Part shown: positions 50,693 to 60,052 of the stretch, one piece after another
How positions within the stretch are numbered: position 1 is the first letter of the stretch
Layout: each line of letters begins with the position of its first letter
Origin: Nonomuraea roseoviolacea subsp. carminata
GTDB lineage: Bacteria > Actinomycetota > Actinomycetes > Streptosporangiales > Streptosporangiaceae
NCBI RefSeq assembly: GCF_024172185.1
Contig: NZ_JAMZEC010000001.1
Coordinates: 3,844,001-3,908,000, forward strand
Reading direction: 5' to 3'
DNA length: 64,000 nucleotides
The notes under the pieces: generated by a model
Told to the model about the DNA's origin: nothing
What the model saw: the letters and a program-made list of their open reading frames with translations, nothing else
Databases searched by the model: none
Position numbers and translations under genes: made by a program

Positions 50693-51540
50693 TCAGAGGA
50701 CGCGACCGCTCCAGGCGGCGGCCGCGGCGCGGAAGACGTTGTACAGGCCGCTGTCGAAGTACGGGGAGACGCCCGTGTCGTAGCGGCCGTCGCCGTCGGT
50801 GTCGGAGACGCCGGTCGTGATGCCGTTGAGGTAGCCGAGGCCCTGGTCGTCGCCGTAGCTCTCCAGCCAGGAGGAGCCGAGTGAGCCTTCGCCCGTGAAC
50901 GGGGAGTCGACGCCGGCGGGCTGGTCGGCGGGAGGGGTGTCGAGCCTCATGGCGAACGTCGGTCCGGTGGACCGTTCGAGGGTCTGGCCGGTGTAGGGCC
51001 GGGTCCCGTCGGGATGCGGGCCGGCGGGGTAGCCGAAGACGTCGACGGTCGGGGATGTCGCCTGGTTGAAGGCGAGGCCCTGCCCGCCGACGATGTCGAC
51101 CAGCCTGCCGTTGCTGGTCAGCGTGCCCGAGGAGGAGACGAGGCCGTGGCGACGAGGTTGCGGTACTGCGACTGCACGGCCGTGCCCGAACACCAGCGGG
51201 GCTGACCGTCGGCGCCGACGAAGAACACCTTGCCCGAGGTCCGCGCCGGCTCGCCTTCCGCCTCCGGTGGATCCGGAATGACCTGGCCGGGCTTGCCGGG
51301 TGGGACGAAGGCGTCGGACGTGCGTTCTCCGCGGATCTCGCTCGGCGGGGCGTAGGGTGTGGCGCTCTTGAGGTTGGCGCCTTCGTCGGCCAGCCAGAAG
51401 TTCGCGACCTGCAGGGCGGCCGTCGTGCTGGAGGCCAGCGGGGCCGACACCACGTCCGCGGCCTCGGCGGGCACGGCGACGGCGGTGGCTCCCGCCAGTC
51501 CCAGGCCGATGCCCAGCGCGAGCAGCCTGCGTCTCATCAT
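50693..51540 (-). pseudogene. Broken secreted trypsin-like serine peptidase
   Basis: Two frames encode the two ends of one protein. The first (51540-51118) has a signal peptide (about 1-27, ending VPAEAAD) and reads to CSGTAVQSQYRNLVATA, where homologues continue into the GHC catalytic histidine motif. Here it changes to SSPPRAR and stops. The second frame resumes at VSSSGTLTSNGRLVDIVGG and runs through GEGSLGSSWLESYGDDQGLG and GYLNGIT to the C-terminus. The junction near 51130-51145 lacks the His and Asp catalytic residues, roughly 60-70 residues in intact relatives as I recall them, and is out of frame. An inactivating deletion is the simplest reading. Confidence 0.7.
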
Positions 51541-51690
51541 CGATCTTCCTCGTTCCGTCGTGGGTGTCGTCGTGACGGTCCCGTCGGCAGGACAATTCCG
51601 GTCGGGTGTCGGCCGGCAGGAAGATCGTAATTGTCGCGAGGCGCTCCGTGAAGAGAAGATCCGAATTGGTGTTCGGAAACCGCGATGCGG

Positions 51691-52092
51691 TTACGACGCG
51701 TCGTAGCGCGCGCGGGAGGCGGCCACATAGTCGCGGTGCTGCCGCGCCCAGACGATGAGCCCGGAGACCTGGGACGACAGCGTCCGCCCCACCGGGGTCA
51801 GGGCGTAGTCCACCCGCGGCGGCGAGGTGGGGGTGACGGTGCGCTCCACCAGGCCGTCGCGCTCCAGGCTACGCAGGGTGAGCGTGAGCATGCGCTGGGA
51901 GATGCCCGCGATGGAGCGCTGCAGCTCGGAGTAGCGCTTGGGGCCGTCGCCGAGCAGGTCCATCACCAGCACGCTCCACTTGTCGCCGACGCGGTCGAGG
52001 ACGTCGCGCAGCCGGCAGGTGGGGTGGTCGTCGCCGATGGTCTCGCGCACATCGGTGTGCCTTGCGCGGGTCAAAGTGCCTTCTTCCGCCAT
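51691..52092 (-). CDS. HxlR family transcriptional regulator
   Basis: This 133-residue winged-helix regulator has the HxlR signature CRLRDVLDRVGDKWSVLVMD, then ISQRMLTLTLRSLERDGLVE and DYALTPVGRTLSSQV. HxlR proteins sense electrophiles, quinones or disulfide stress, often through the N-terminal Cys seen here in HPTCRLRD. It is divergent from the luciferase-domain and quinone-oxidoreductase genes, with 68 bp between starts, and probably controls them. Confidence 0.9.
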   Translation of the reverse strand: MAEEGTLTRARHTDVRETIGDDHPTCRLRDVLDRVGDKWSVLVMDLLGDGPKRYSELQRSIAGISQRMLTLTLRSLERDGLVERTVTPTSPPRVDYALTPVGRTLSSQVSGLIVWARQHRDYVAASRARYDAS

Positions 52093-52160
52093 GGCGGCAT
52101 TGTGGACCAGACTCGGCCATACGCACAAGAAGTAACCAGCGCACAGAAAGTGCTGTTGCG

Positions 52161-52670
52161 ATGACCATCGACCTGACCGACCCCCCATCCCGTTCCGGCC
52201 CTCGCCCGCGGACCACGGGCCTGGAGATCCCGCACGATCAGCTCGACCAGTTCTCCCCGCCGCACATCAGGGCCGCCCTGGTGGCGGAGGCGCAGACGCT
52301 GGCGGGCGTGTTCACCGGCCCCAGCCAGGTCTCCGAGCCCGCCTCCCTGGCGCTGCGGCTGCACGAACCGGCGGGGCCATGGGCGGCGTTCCTGCACCCC
52401 AGCCGCGACGAGTTCGGGCACATCCACCGCGCTGGATTCCTCCATCTCACGGTGCCGGGGCCGCTCATCGAACCGTTGGAGCGGGCCGGGTGGGTCGAAC
52501 CGCATCCGATCAGCCGGCGCCCCGAGTGGCCCGACACGATCGTGATGCTCTACGCCCCCCGGGACGAGGCCGAGCTGGCCCTCGCCATCGCCGTCCTGCG
52601 CGCCTCCTGGCGCCAGGCCGCCGCGTCTTCCGCGACTTCTTCTGCGACACCTTCCACGGAAACGGAGTGA
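52161..52670 (+). CDS. Luciferase-domain (DUF5519-like) protein
   Basis: This 169-residue protein has the short luciferase-like domain: SLALRLHEPAGPWAAFLHPS, FGHIHRAGFLHLTVP and GWVEPHPISRRPEWPDTIVM with LYAPRDEAELALAI. This is a small helper-like family of unknown activity, unrelated to the large flavin luciferases. It is followed after 5 bp by an oxidoreductase gene and divergent from hxlR, so it probably belongs to the same stress-responsive unit. Confidence 0.78.
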   Translation: MTIDLTDPPSRSGPRPRTTGLEIPHDQLDQFSPPHIRAALVAEAQTLAGVFTGPSQVSEPASLALRLHEPAGPWAAFLHPSRDEFGHIHRAGFLHLTVPGPLIEPLERAGWVEPHPISRRPEWPDTIVMLYAPRDEAELALAIAVLRASWRQAAASSATSSATPSTETE

Positions 52671-52675
52671 CCACC

Positions 52676-53602
52676 ATGCGTGCCATGGCTTTCCCCGAAT
52701 TCGGCGCCGAACTGGCGCCCGCCGACCTGCCCGTGCCGGAGCCGGGCCCGGGCGAGGTGCTGGTCCGGGTGGCGGCCTCCTCGGTCAGCGGCTTCGACCT
52801 GGGCGTGCTGGGCGGCTACCTCAAGGGCGTGTACGAGTACGAGTTCCCGGTCGTGCTCGGCAAGGACTTCGCCGGCACCGTGGCGGCCGTCGGCCCGGAC
52901 GTGAGCGGCCTGACCCCGGGCGACGACGTGTTCGGCGTGGTCATGCGCCCCACCCTCGGCCAGGGCGGCTTCGCCGAGTACGTCGTGGTGAGCGAGGGCT
53001 ACGGCGTGGCCAGGATCCCCGACGGGCTGGGCCACACCCGCGCGGGCGTGCTCGGGCTGGCCGGGACCGCGGCGATCGACGCCGTGGACGCCGTCGCCCC
53101 GGCGCCGGGGGAGACCGTCCTGATCTCGGGGGCGACCGGCGGGGTGGGCGCGTTCGCCGTCCAGCTGGCCGCCGCGCGCGGCGCCAGGGTGATCGCCACC
53201 GCCCGCCCCGGGGCCGAGGCCGCCTTCGTCACCGGGCTGGGCGCCGCCTGGGCCGTGGACCACACGGACCTGACGGCGCAGGTCCGCGCGATCGCGCCCG
53301 GCGGGGTGGACGCCGCCCTGCACCTGGCGGGCGACGGACCGGCCGTCGCCGCCCTGCTGGCCGACGGCGGGCGGCTGGCCTCCACGATCCACTACGTGCC
53401 CGACGAGCCGGGCCGCGACATCAAGGCCACGGCCGTGATGGCCGACCCGAACCGGGACACCCTGTCCCGGCTCGCCGCCGACGCGACCGAAGGACGCCTC
53501 CGGGTGCCGGTCGCCCGCACGTACCCGCTGGCCGAGGCGCCGCGCGCGCTGGCCGACTTCGCCGGCGGAACCGTCGGCAAGCTCGCCGTCACGATCGGCT
53601 GA
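52676..53602 (+). CDS. NADP-dependent quinone oxidoreductase-type MDR protein
   Basis: This 308-residue medium-chain dehydrogenase/reductase lacks the zinc cysteines and has GKDFAGTVAAVGPDVSGLTP near the start, then the nucleotide-binding turn VLISGATGGVGAFAVQLAAA. It resembles zeta-crystallin-like quinone or enone reductases. Divergent HxlR control fits a role in reducing quinones or electrophiles. The ATG at 52676 lies 6 bp after the upstream stop, with GGAGTG upstream. Confidence 0.87.
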   Translation: MRAMAFPEFGAELAPADLPVPEPGPGEVLVRVAASSVSGFDLGVLGGYLKGVYEYEFPVVLGKDFAGTVAAVGPDVSGLTPGDDVFGVVMRPTLGQGGFAEYVVVSEGYGVARIPDGLGHTRAGVLGLAGTAAIDAVDAVAPAPGETVLISGATGGVGAFAVQLAAARGARVIATARPGAEAAFVTGLGAAWAVDHTDLTAQVRAIAPGGVDAALHLAGDGPAVAALLADGGRLASTIHYVPDEPGRDIKATAVMADPNRDTLSRLAADATEGRLRVPVARTYPLAEAPRALADFAGGTVGKLAVTIG

Positions 53603-53629
53603 AAGCGCGCCCACAGGGGTGGCGGCGAG

Positions 53630-53701
53630 CCACCTGGCCGGTCGAGCGCCGCGCCCGCAGAGGTGCCACCTGGCCGGTCGAGCGCCGCGCCCGCAGAGGT
53701 G
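53630..53701 (+). repeat. 36-bp tandem duplication between convergent genes
   Basis: A 36-bp unit starting CCACCTGGCCGGTCGAGCGC is present as two exact adjacent copies (53630-53665 and 53666-53701), with a degenerate third piece afterwards (GGTCGGTCGAGCGCC). It has no spacer structure and is not a CRISPR. Confidence 0.8.
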
Positions 53702-53734
53702 GCGGCGAGACACCCGGTCGGTCGAGCGCCCTCC

Positions 53735-54904
53735 TCAGCCGTCGAGCAGCCGCCAGGCGGTGAGGGCGAGGCGGGCCCGGGTCAGGCCGGTGGGATCGGC
53801 GAGTTCGACGCCCAGGATCCTCGCGATCTGGTCGAGGCGGCGCGAGACGCTGCTGTGGTGCAGGTGGAGCAGGTCGGCGGCCTGCCGCAGGGAGCCGGTG
53901 GCGCAGTACGCGTCCAGGGTCTCCAGGTCCTCCGCGTTCTGCGCCAGGCGGGCGATCGCCGCCACGTCGGGGTTGTCCCGTACGGCGTCGGCGGGTATCC
54001 GGGCCAGGAGCGCCAGCGCGCCCAGGTCGTCGTGGCGGACGACCGGCCGGCGCGAGGTGGTGAAGCGCAGAGCGGTGCGGGCCTGCTGCCAGGACCGGCC
54101 GGGGCTCTCGGCGGCGCCGATACCCGCGCGCACGCCCGCCGGGAAGCGGGCCGGGTCCACGGTGGTGGCCAGCAGGACGCCCACGTCCGCGAGCGGCGCC
54201 GCCTTGACCGGGCGGCCGGGGCAGATCAGGCCGCCGAGCTGGTCGAGCGGAACCTGGGAGCGTACGGCGACGACGCGGACCGGCAGCTCGGCGGCGAACC
54301 CCAGCAGCCGCAGCGCCCGGGCCCTGGCCGCCTCGTCGCTGTCGGCGCTGATCACCAGCTCGACCAGGGCGGGGTCGGCCATCGTGGTGCGCGCCGGGCC
54401 GTACCGTTCGACGATCGCCGCGGCGGCGATCGCGAGCCGGTCCAGCAGCACCTCGTCCAGCGGGAGAGGCGGGCCGGGGCGTTCCAGCCACACTGTGCCG
54501 ATCTCCTCCTCGTCGAGCGTGATGGGCGCGGTCGTGGAAGCGGGAGACGTCGGGCCGGACGCGGCACCGTTCCCGGACGCGGCGCCGTTCCCGGGAGTGG
54601 CGCCGTTCCCTGACGCGCCGCCGCTCGCAGAACCGGCGCCGTCTCCGGACCCCGCGTCGTTCCCGGACAGGGCGCCGTTCCGGGACGCGTCGGGCAGCTC
54701 GCGGCCGTCGGGCGACATGCGCAGCACCCGCCCCGTGCCGTGGAGCCGGATCCCCGCCGCGCACCCGGCCAGCCCCGCCGAGGCCCGGGCGAGCGCCGGG
54801 AGGTCCACCCGCCGGCGCATCAGCGTGTCGTAGAACGCGACGACGCGGATCACGCTCTCGATGTCGGAGTCGAGGTGCGACAGCCGTTCGGCCAATGCCT
54901 CCAT
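53735..54904 (-). CDS. PucR-family transcriptional regulator
   Basis: This 389-residue protein has the PucR/CdaR-type C-terminal helix-turn-helix (GSLRQAADLLHLHHSSVSRR, LDQIARILGVELADPTGLTR) preceded by a GGDEF-like middle region (VRAGIGAAESPGRSWQQART). A Gly/Ser/Asn-rich insertion (about residues 75-115, GNGAASGNGAASG repeats) is low-complexity and probably a slippage product. There is no clear ribosome-binding site, and TATCCT ends 6 nt before the ATG at 54904, so leaderless initiation is possible. It is divergent from the esterase-thiolase-ligase operon and its likely regulator. Confidence 0.83.
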   Translation of the reverse strand: MEALAERLSHLDSDIESVIRVVAFYDTLMRRRVDLPALARASAGLAGCAAGIRLHGTGRVLRMSPDGRELPDASRNGALSGNDAGSGDGAGSASGGASGNGATPGNGAASGNGAASGPTSPASTTAPITLDEEEIGTVWLERPGPPLPLDEVLLDRLAIAAAAIVERYGPARTTMADPALVELVISADSDEAARARALRLLGFAAELPVRVVAVRSQVPLDQLGGLICPGRPVKAAPLADVGVLLATTVDPARFPAGVRAGIGAAESPGRSWQQARTALRFTTSRRPVVRHDDLGALALLARIPADAVRDNPDVAAIARLAQNAEDLETLDAYCATGSLRQAADLLHLHHSSVSRRLDQIARILGVELADPTGLTRARLALTAWRLLDG

Positions 54905-55009
54905 AACAGGAGGATAGGGCGGGTGGGCGCGCCGTTCGGTGCGTGATCCGGGCGAAATGTACGACGGATGGCGGATGAACCCGCGGATGCCGGCCATGAG
55001 GATGGTCGC

Positions 55010-55906
55010 GTGAATCCCGAACTCGAACCGTTCGTCCCGTTGATCCCACGGCTCGACCTGGCCGACCCCGTCGCCGCGCGCAAGCACTATGCCGAGGCGG
55101 CCGCCGCGCGACCCGCGCCGGACACCACGGGCCTGGAGATCGAGGACCGCCTGGTGCCCGCCGACCCGGACGTGCCCGTGCGGATCTACCGCCCGCACGG
55201 GGCCCAGGGCGCCGTGGTGTGGATGCACGGCGGCGGGTTCGTCATGGGCGACCTCGACACCGAGCACCTCTGGGCCGCCCGGATCGCGGAGGGCTCCGGC
55301 GCGGTGGTGATCTCGGTGGGCTACCGGCTGGCCCCCGAGCACCCGTTCCCGGCCGCCCTGGACGACGTGTACGCCGTGCTGACCTGGACGTTCGAGCACG
55401 CCGCCGAGCTCGGTGTCGACCCGGAGCGGATCGCGGTCGGCGGTCACAGCGCCGGCGCGGGGCTGGCGGCCCAGGCGACGCTGCGCGCCCGCGACCGGCA
55501 GGGGCCGCCGATCCGCTTCCAGCTCCTCAACGAGCCCGAGCTGGACGACCGGCAGGAGACGTGGTCGGCGCGGAACTTCACCGGCACGCCCTGGGTCGGC
55601 CGCGAGGCGGTCGCCGCGTCATGGCGGTACTACCTGGGCTCGACCCCCGCCACGCCCGCCGCCGCGCCGGCCAGGGCCGCTGACCTGTCCGGCCTGCCGC
55701 CCGCCTACATCGCCACCGCGGAGTTCGACCCGAACCGCGACGACGACATCCTCTACGCGCTGCGCCTGCTGCAGGCCGGGGTCTCGGTCGAGCTGCACCA
55801 GTGGCCCGGCACCTTCCACGGGTCGCAGGCGATCCTGTCCGCCGAGATCTCCCAACGTCAGACGGCCGCGCTCGCCGCGGCCCTGCGCCGCGCCCTGACC
55901 GAATAG
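55010..55906 (+). CDS. Alpha/beta hydrolase of the hormone-sensitive lipase (HSL) family
   Basis: This 298-residue esterase has the oxyanion-hole motif VVWMHGGGFVMGD, the nucleophile elbow VGGHSAGAGLAAQ, Asp in IATAEFDPNRDD and His in WPGTFHGSQ. HSL-type esterases cleave short acyl esters and lactones. GAGGATGG precedes the GTG at 55010 by 6 nt; the ATG at 54968 lacks such a site. First gene of a four-gene catabolic unit; it may release an alcohol or acid for the following enzymes. Confidence 0.85.
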   Translation: MNPELEPFVPLIPRLDLADPVAARKHYAEAAAARPAPDTTGLEIEDRLVPADPDVPVRIYRPHGAQGAVVWMHGGGFVMGDLDTEHLWAARIAEGSGAVVISVGYRLAPEHPFPAALDDVYAVLTWTFEHAAELGVDPERIAVGGHSAGAGLAAQATLRARDRQGPPIRFQLLNEPELDDRQETWSARNFTGTPWVGREAVAASWRYYLGSTPATPAAAPARAADLSGLPPAYIATAEFDPNRDDDILYALRLLQAGVSVELHQWPGTFHGSQAILSAEISQRQTAALAAALRRALTE

Positions 55907-55913
55907 GAACGCC

Positions 55914-57140
55914 ATGACAACCCCCGTCTGGATCGCCGGCGTCGGGATGACGCCGTTCGGCAGGCATCCCGGAAAGAGCGTCAGCGACCTCACCCGCTGG
56001 GCGGTCACCGACGCGTTACGGGACTGCGGCGCCAACCCCGCCGCCCTGGGCGCCGCGTTCTTCGGCACCGCCACCCAGGGCGCGCTGGAGGGCCAGCACA
56101 TGATCGCGGGCCAGATCGCGCTGCGCGCGATGGGCGTCCAGGGCATCCCGGTCGTGAACGTCGAGAACGCCTGCGCCACCGGCGCCTCCGCGTTCACGCT
56201 GGCCGTGAACCAGGTCCGGGCCGGAGCCGCCGAGATCGCGCTGGCCGTGGGGGTCGAACGCATGAACGTCGGCGACCCCGAGCGGACCATGGCCGTGTTC
56301 GACAGCGCCTACGACGTGTCCGATCCCGCCGCGCTCACCCGCGCCCTGAAGGACCTCGGCGGCGAGATCGACGAACCCGATCTCGGGCATCGCTCGATCT
56401 TCATGGACATCTACGCCGCGCTCGCGCGCAACCACATGCGCCTGTACGGCACCACCCAGGAGCAGCTCGCGGCGGTCGCGGCCAAGAACCACGACCACGC
56501 GACGGTGAACCCGCGGGCCCATTATCGCAAGCCGATGACGGTCGACGAGGTGCTGGCGGCGCGGAGGCTGTCGTACCCGCTCACCGTGCCCATGTGCGCG
56601 CCGGTCACCGACGGGGCCGCAGCGGTCGTCGTGTGCGGCGAGGCCGGGCTGCGGCGGCTGGGCGCGCCGGCCCGCGTCGAGGTCCTGGCCGCCGTGATGG
56701 GCACCGGGACCGACCGCGACCCGCGTGACTTCGAGGGACACCAGAGCCGCGTCGTGTCCGCGCGCGCCTACGAACAGGCCGGGGTCGGCCCGGACGACGT
56801 GGACGTGGCGGAGGTCCACGACGCCACGGCCTTCGGCGAGATCCTACAGACCGAGCTGCTGGGCCTCGTCCCGCCCGGCGAGGGCGGTCCCGCGGCCCTG
56901 CGGGGCGAGACCAGCCTGGGCGGCCGCGTGCCGGTGAACCCCTCCGGCGGCCTGGAGTCCAAGGGCCACCCCATCGGGGCGAGCGGGCTCGGCCAGATCT
57001 TCGAGCTCACCGAGCAGCTGCGCGGGACCGCCGGTCTCCGCCAGGTGGACGGGGCCCGGATCGCCGTCGCCGAGAACGGCGGGGGATTCCATCGCGGCGA
57101 GGAGGCCGTCACCTCCGTGATCATCCTGAGGAGGGCCTGA
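55914..57140 (+). CDS. Thiolase-superfamily protein (SCP-x/lipid-transfer type)
   Basis: This 408-residue thiolase has the nucleophilic Cys in VENACATGASAFTLAVNQV and the C-terminal VNPSGGLESKGHPIGASGLG with the catalytic His, but lacks the standard final CxG block (AENGGGFHRGE instead). This is the pattern of SCP-x-like thiolases used in degrading steroid or other branched acyl-CoA side chains. It begins 7 bp after the esterase. It should cleave 3-ketoacyl-CoA, but aldolase-type partners are not seen here. Confidence 0.85.
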   Translation: MTTPVWIAGVGMTPFGRHPGKSVSDLTRWAVTDALRDCGANPAALGAAFFGTATQGALEGQHMIAGQIALRAMGVQGIPVVNVENACATGASAFTLAVNQVRAGAAEIALAVGVERMNVGDPERTMAVFDSAYDVSDPAALTRALKDLGGEIDEPDLGHRSIFMDIYAALARNHMRLYGTTQEQLAAVAAKNHDHATVNPRAHYRKPMTVDEVLAARRLSYPLTVPMCAPVTDGAAAVVVCGEAGLRRLGAPARVEVLAAVMGTGTDRDPRDFEGHQSRVVSARAYEQAGVGPDDVDVAEVHDATAFGEILQTELLGLVPPGEGGPAALRGETSLGGRVPVNPSGGLESKGHPIGASGLGQIFELTEQLRGTAGLRQVDGARIAVAENGGGFHRGEEAVTSVIILRRA

Positions 57141-57141
57141 C

Positions 57142-58695
57142 GTGGCCGTCATCGACTTCTTCGACCGCGGCCGGGCGATCAACCCGACCGGCGTCGCCTA
57201 CCGGACCGACGACGAGACATGGACCTTCGACGAGGCCGGCGCGCTGTCGTGCCGGATCGCGCACGCGCTGCTCGGCGCGGGAGCGCGCCGCGAGTCGAAG
57301 ATCGCGGTCCTGTCGCCGAACACACCGCCGGCGTGGATCTGCGTGCTCGGGGCCTGGCGAGCCGGCGCGGCGTGGGTCCCGCTCAACCCCGCCAACCCGG
57401 TACACGAGAACGTCCGGCTGCTGCGGCGCTTCGACGTGGAGGTGCTCTTCTACCACCCCGACCTCGCCGACCAGGTCGCGGAGATGAAGTCGGCGGCGTC
57501 GGGGGTCGGCCGCTACGTGGCGCTGGAGGCGGGCGCCGACGACGTGGCCCTGCGGGACTGGACCGCCGGCCATCCGGACACCCCACCGCCCGTCCGCTTC
57601 GCCATGGACGACGTGGTCGCCGTCGCGCCGACCGGCGGGACGACCGGCGAGCCGAAGGGCGTGATGAACACCCATCGCAGCCTCTCGGTGATGGTGGCCC
57701 ACCAGATGATGGCGCTCGCCTACCCCGCGGGCGCCCCCGTCGTCAACCTCGCCGCCGCACCGATGACCCACACGGCCGGGCTGTTCAGCCTGCAGACCAC
57801 CGCACGCGGCGGCACGGTCGTCATCGTCCCGCGCGCGACGCCGGAGAGCGTCCTCGACGCCGTCGAACGGCACGGGGTCACGGAGCTGTTCCTGCCGCCG
57901 ACCGTGGTCTACCGCCTCCTCGACACGCTGGAGCGCCGGAGCGTGGACACCACGTCCCTGCGCTACCTGGCGTACGGCGCGGCGCCGATGTCGACCGAGA
58001 AGCTGCGCGCCGGCATCGACCGGCTCGGGCCGATCTTCCTGGGCGGCTACGGGCAGATGGAGGCGCCCGCGGCGATCTCGTTCCTGCGGCCCGACGAGCA
58101 CCTGATCGACGGCGAGGTGGCGCCCGACGAGCGGCTCAGCTCGTGCGGACGCCCCTACCCGCTGGTCACGGTGGCGATCCTCGACGAGGACGGCGCGGAG
58201 CTGGCGCCGGGCCGGACGGGCGAGATCTGCGTCCGGGGCGACCTGGTGATGAAGGGCTACTACAAGGACCCCGAGCGCACCGCCGAGACCGTCGTGGACG
58301 GGTGGCTGCACACCGGCGACCTCGGGCATCGCGACCCGGAAGGCTACCTCCACATCACCGACCGGAAGAAGGACCTCATCATCTCGGGCGGCTTCAACGT
58401 CTACCCCAGCGAGGTCGAGCAGGTCATCTGGAGCCATCCCGCGGTCCAGGACTGCGCCGTGGTCGGCGCCCCCCACCGCGACTGGGGCGAGATCGTGACG
58501 GCCGTGGTCGAGCTCAGGGCCGGCCAGGACGTCGCCGAGGCCGAGCTGATCGCCCTGTGCCGCGAGCGGCTCGGCCCGGTCCGGGCGCCGAAGCGGGTGG
58601 TCTTCGTCGACCGGCTCCCGCGCAGCGGCAACGGCAAGGTCCTCAAGCGGGAGGTCCGGGAACCGTTCTGGGCCGATCACGACACGAAGATCTGA
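57142..58695 (+). CDS. AMP-forming acyl-CoA ligase
   Basis: This 517-residue adenylate-forming enzyme has the P-loop VAPTGGTTGEPKGVMNTHRS, YGQMEAPAAI, GWLHTGDLGHRDPEGYLHIT and the catalytic Lys near the C-terminus in RSGNGKVLKREVR. It activates a carboxylic acid to its CoA thioester. The GTG start is 1 bp after the thiolase stop. It would feed acyl-CoA into the cassette. Confidence 0.9.
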   Translation: MAVIDFFDRGRAINPTGVAYRTDDETWTFDEAGALSCRIAHALLGAGARRESKIAVLSPNTPPAWICVLGAWRAGAAWVPLNPANPVHENVRLLRRFDVEVLFYHPDLADQVAEMKSAASGVGRYVALEAGADDVALRDWTAGHPDTPPPVRFAMDDVVAVAPTGGTTGEPKGVMNTHRSLSVMVAHQMMALAYPAGAPVVNLAAAPMTHTAGLFSLQTTARGGTVVIVPRATPESVLDAVERHGVTELFLPPTVVYRLLDTLERRSVDTTSLRYLAYGAAPMSTEKLRAGIDRLGPIFLGGYGQMEAPAAISFLRPDEHLIDGEVAPDERLSSCGRPYPLVTVAILDEDGAELAPGRTGEICVRGDLVMKGYYKDPERTAETVVDGWLHTGDLGHRDPEGYLHITDRKKDLIISGGFNVYPSEVEQVIWSHPAVQDCAVVGAPHRDWGEIVTAVVELRAGQDVAEAELIALCRERLGPVRAPKRVVFVDRLPRSGNGKVLKREVREPFWADHDTKI

Positions 58696-58703
58696 GGAGA
58701 ACC

Positions 58704-59507
58704 ATGAAAGAGCTGACCGGCAAGGTCGCCCTCGTCGTCGGCGCGGGCTGCACGGGCGAGGGCATGGGCAACGGCCGCGCGACGGCGCTGACGTTCGCCC
58801 GCGCGGGAGCCACCGTGATCTGCGCCGACGTCGACCACGCGTCGGCGCGCGAGACCGTCCGCCTGATCGGGGCCGAGGACGGCGCCGCCTACGCGGCGGA
58901 GCTCGACGTCACCAAGGAGGCGCAGGTCCGCGCCCTGGTCGAGACCGTCATCGAGGAGCACGGGCGCATCGACGTGCTCGACAACAACGTCGGCATCGGG
59001 ACCGTCGGCGGCGTCACCGACCTGGACGAGGCCGACTGGGACCGGGTCCTCGCGGTCAACGTCAAGGGGGCGTACCTGACGATGAAGCACGTCATCCCCC
59101 GCATGGTCGAGCAGGGGGGCGGCTCCATCGTCAACATCTCCTCCATCGCCGGGATCCGCTGGAACGGCGTGCCGTACGCGAACTACTACGCCAGCAAGGC
59201 CGCGCTCAACCACCTGACCCGGATGACCGCGAGGGAGTTCGCCGCGCGGCAGGTCAGGGTCAACGCGGTGCTCCCCGGCCTGATGAAGACCCCGATGGTG
59301 GCCCTGGCCAGCGGCCTCGCCGACGCGTACGACAGCCCCGACACCGAGGCCATGTGGGCCAAGCGGGACGCGCAGGTGCCGATGGGCCACATGGGCACGC
59401 CGTGGGACGTGGCGGAGGCGGCCCTGTTCCTCGCCGGCGACCGGTCGAAGTACATCACCGGGATCGAGCTCATCGTGGACGGGGGGATCTCTCTCGGCGC
59501 CGCGTGA
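58704..59507 (+). CDS. Short-chain dehydrogenase/reductase
   Basis: This 267-residue SDR has a modified cofactor loop VALVVGAGCTGEGMGNGRAT (longer than TGxxxGxG), DNNVGIG in place of NNAG, and the catalytic Ser in ISSIAGIRW with YYASK. The last residues LIVDGGISLG are typical. It oxidises a hydroxyacyl or sterol-like alcohol with NAD(P). GAGGAGA is 5 nt before the ATG. Last enzyme of the catabolic cassette. Confidence 0.88.
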   Translation: MKELTGKVALVVGAGCTGEGMGNGRATALTFARAGATVICADVDHASARETVRLIGAEDGAAYAAELDVTKEAQVRALVETVIEEHGRIDVLDNNVGIGTVGGVTDLDEADWDRVLAVNVKGAYLTMKHVIPRMVEQGGGSIVNISSIAGIRWNGVPYANYYASKAALNHLTRMTAREFAARQVRVNAVLPGLMKTPMVALASGLADAYDSPDTEAMWAKRDAQVPMGHMGTPWDVAEAALFLAGDRSKYITGIELIVDGGISLGAA

Positions 59508-59548
59508 ACAGCCCGGAAATCCACCCACTCAGCAAGAGAAGGAAACCC

Positions 59549-60031
59549 ATGTCCGACCAGACGCACACCGCCACCGCCGAGCACTCCCGGCTGACCGCCT
59601 TCGGCGACCACCTGATCGCCCTGCACGACGAGCTCCGGCGCGACATCGCCGCCCTGCGCGAGGAGGCGTCACGCCTGCCCGCCGACGGCGAGAGCCCCGA
59701 CCCGCTCGTCCTGCCCGCCCGCCTCCACAGCCACTGCCTGTCCTTCTGCGAGGCCCTGGACGCCCACCACACCACCGAGGACCGGACGATCTTCCCCTTC
59801 CTGGCCGGCGAACACCCCGAGCTGGCCGAGGTGCTGGAGCGGCTGGCCGCCGACCACCGCGTCATGGCGACCCTCCTGTCCGGACTCCGCGAGGTCGCCG
59901 CGACGCCCTCCGCCCCCGGCTTCCGCGCGGAGCTGGAGCGCCTGTCCGTCGAGCTCCTCACCCACCTCGACCGCGAGGAGCACTACCTCGTCCCGGTCCT
60001 CAACTCCGTGACGCACTTCCCCGAGCACTGA
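59549..60031 (+). CDS. Hemerythrin-like domain protein
   Basis: This 160-residue four-helix protein has the iron-ligand pattern of hemerythrin-HHE domains: HLIALHDELRRDI, LDAHHTTEDRTIFPFLAGEH, RLAADHRVMATLL and THLDREEHYLVPVL. It probably binds a di-iron centre for O2 or NO sensing or iron storage. Its gene follows the SDR by 41 bp with GAAGGAAA upstream, perhaps co-transcribed, but a functional link to the catabolic cassette is not obvious. Confidence 0.85.
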   Translation: MSDQTHTATAEHSRLTAFGDHLIALHDELRRDIAALREEASRLPADGESPDPLVLPARLHSHCLSFCEALDAHHTTEDRTIFPFLAGEHPELAEVLERLAADHRVMATLLSGLREVAATPSAPGFRAELERLSVELLTHLDREEHYLVPVLNSVTHFPEH

Positions 60032-60052
60032 CGCGTCACCCGCTCCAGGGCG

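Noticed and set aside
53630..53701. Two 36-bp repeats as a mini CRISPR
   Set aside because: The copies are contiguous, so there is no spacer; it is a simple tandem duplication.
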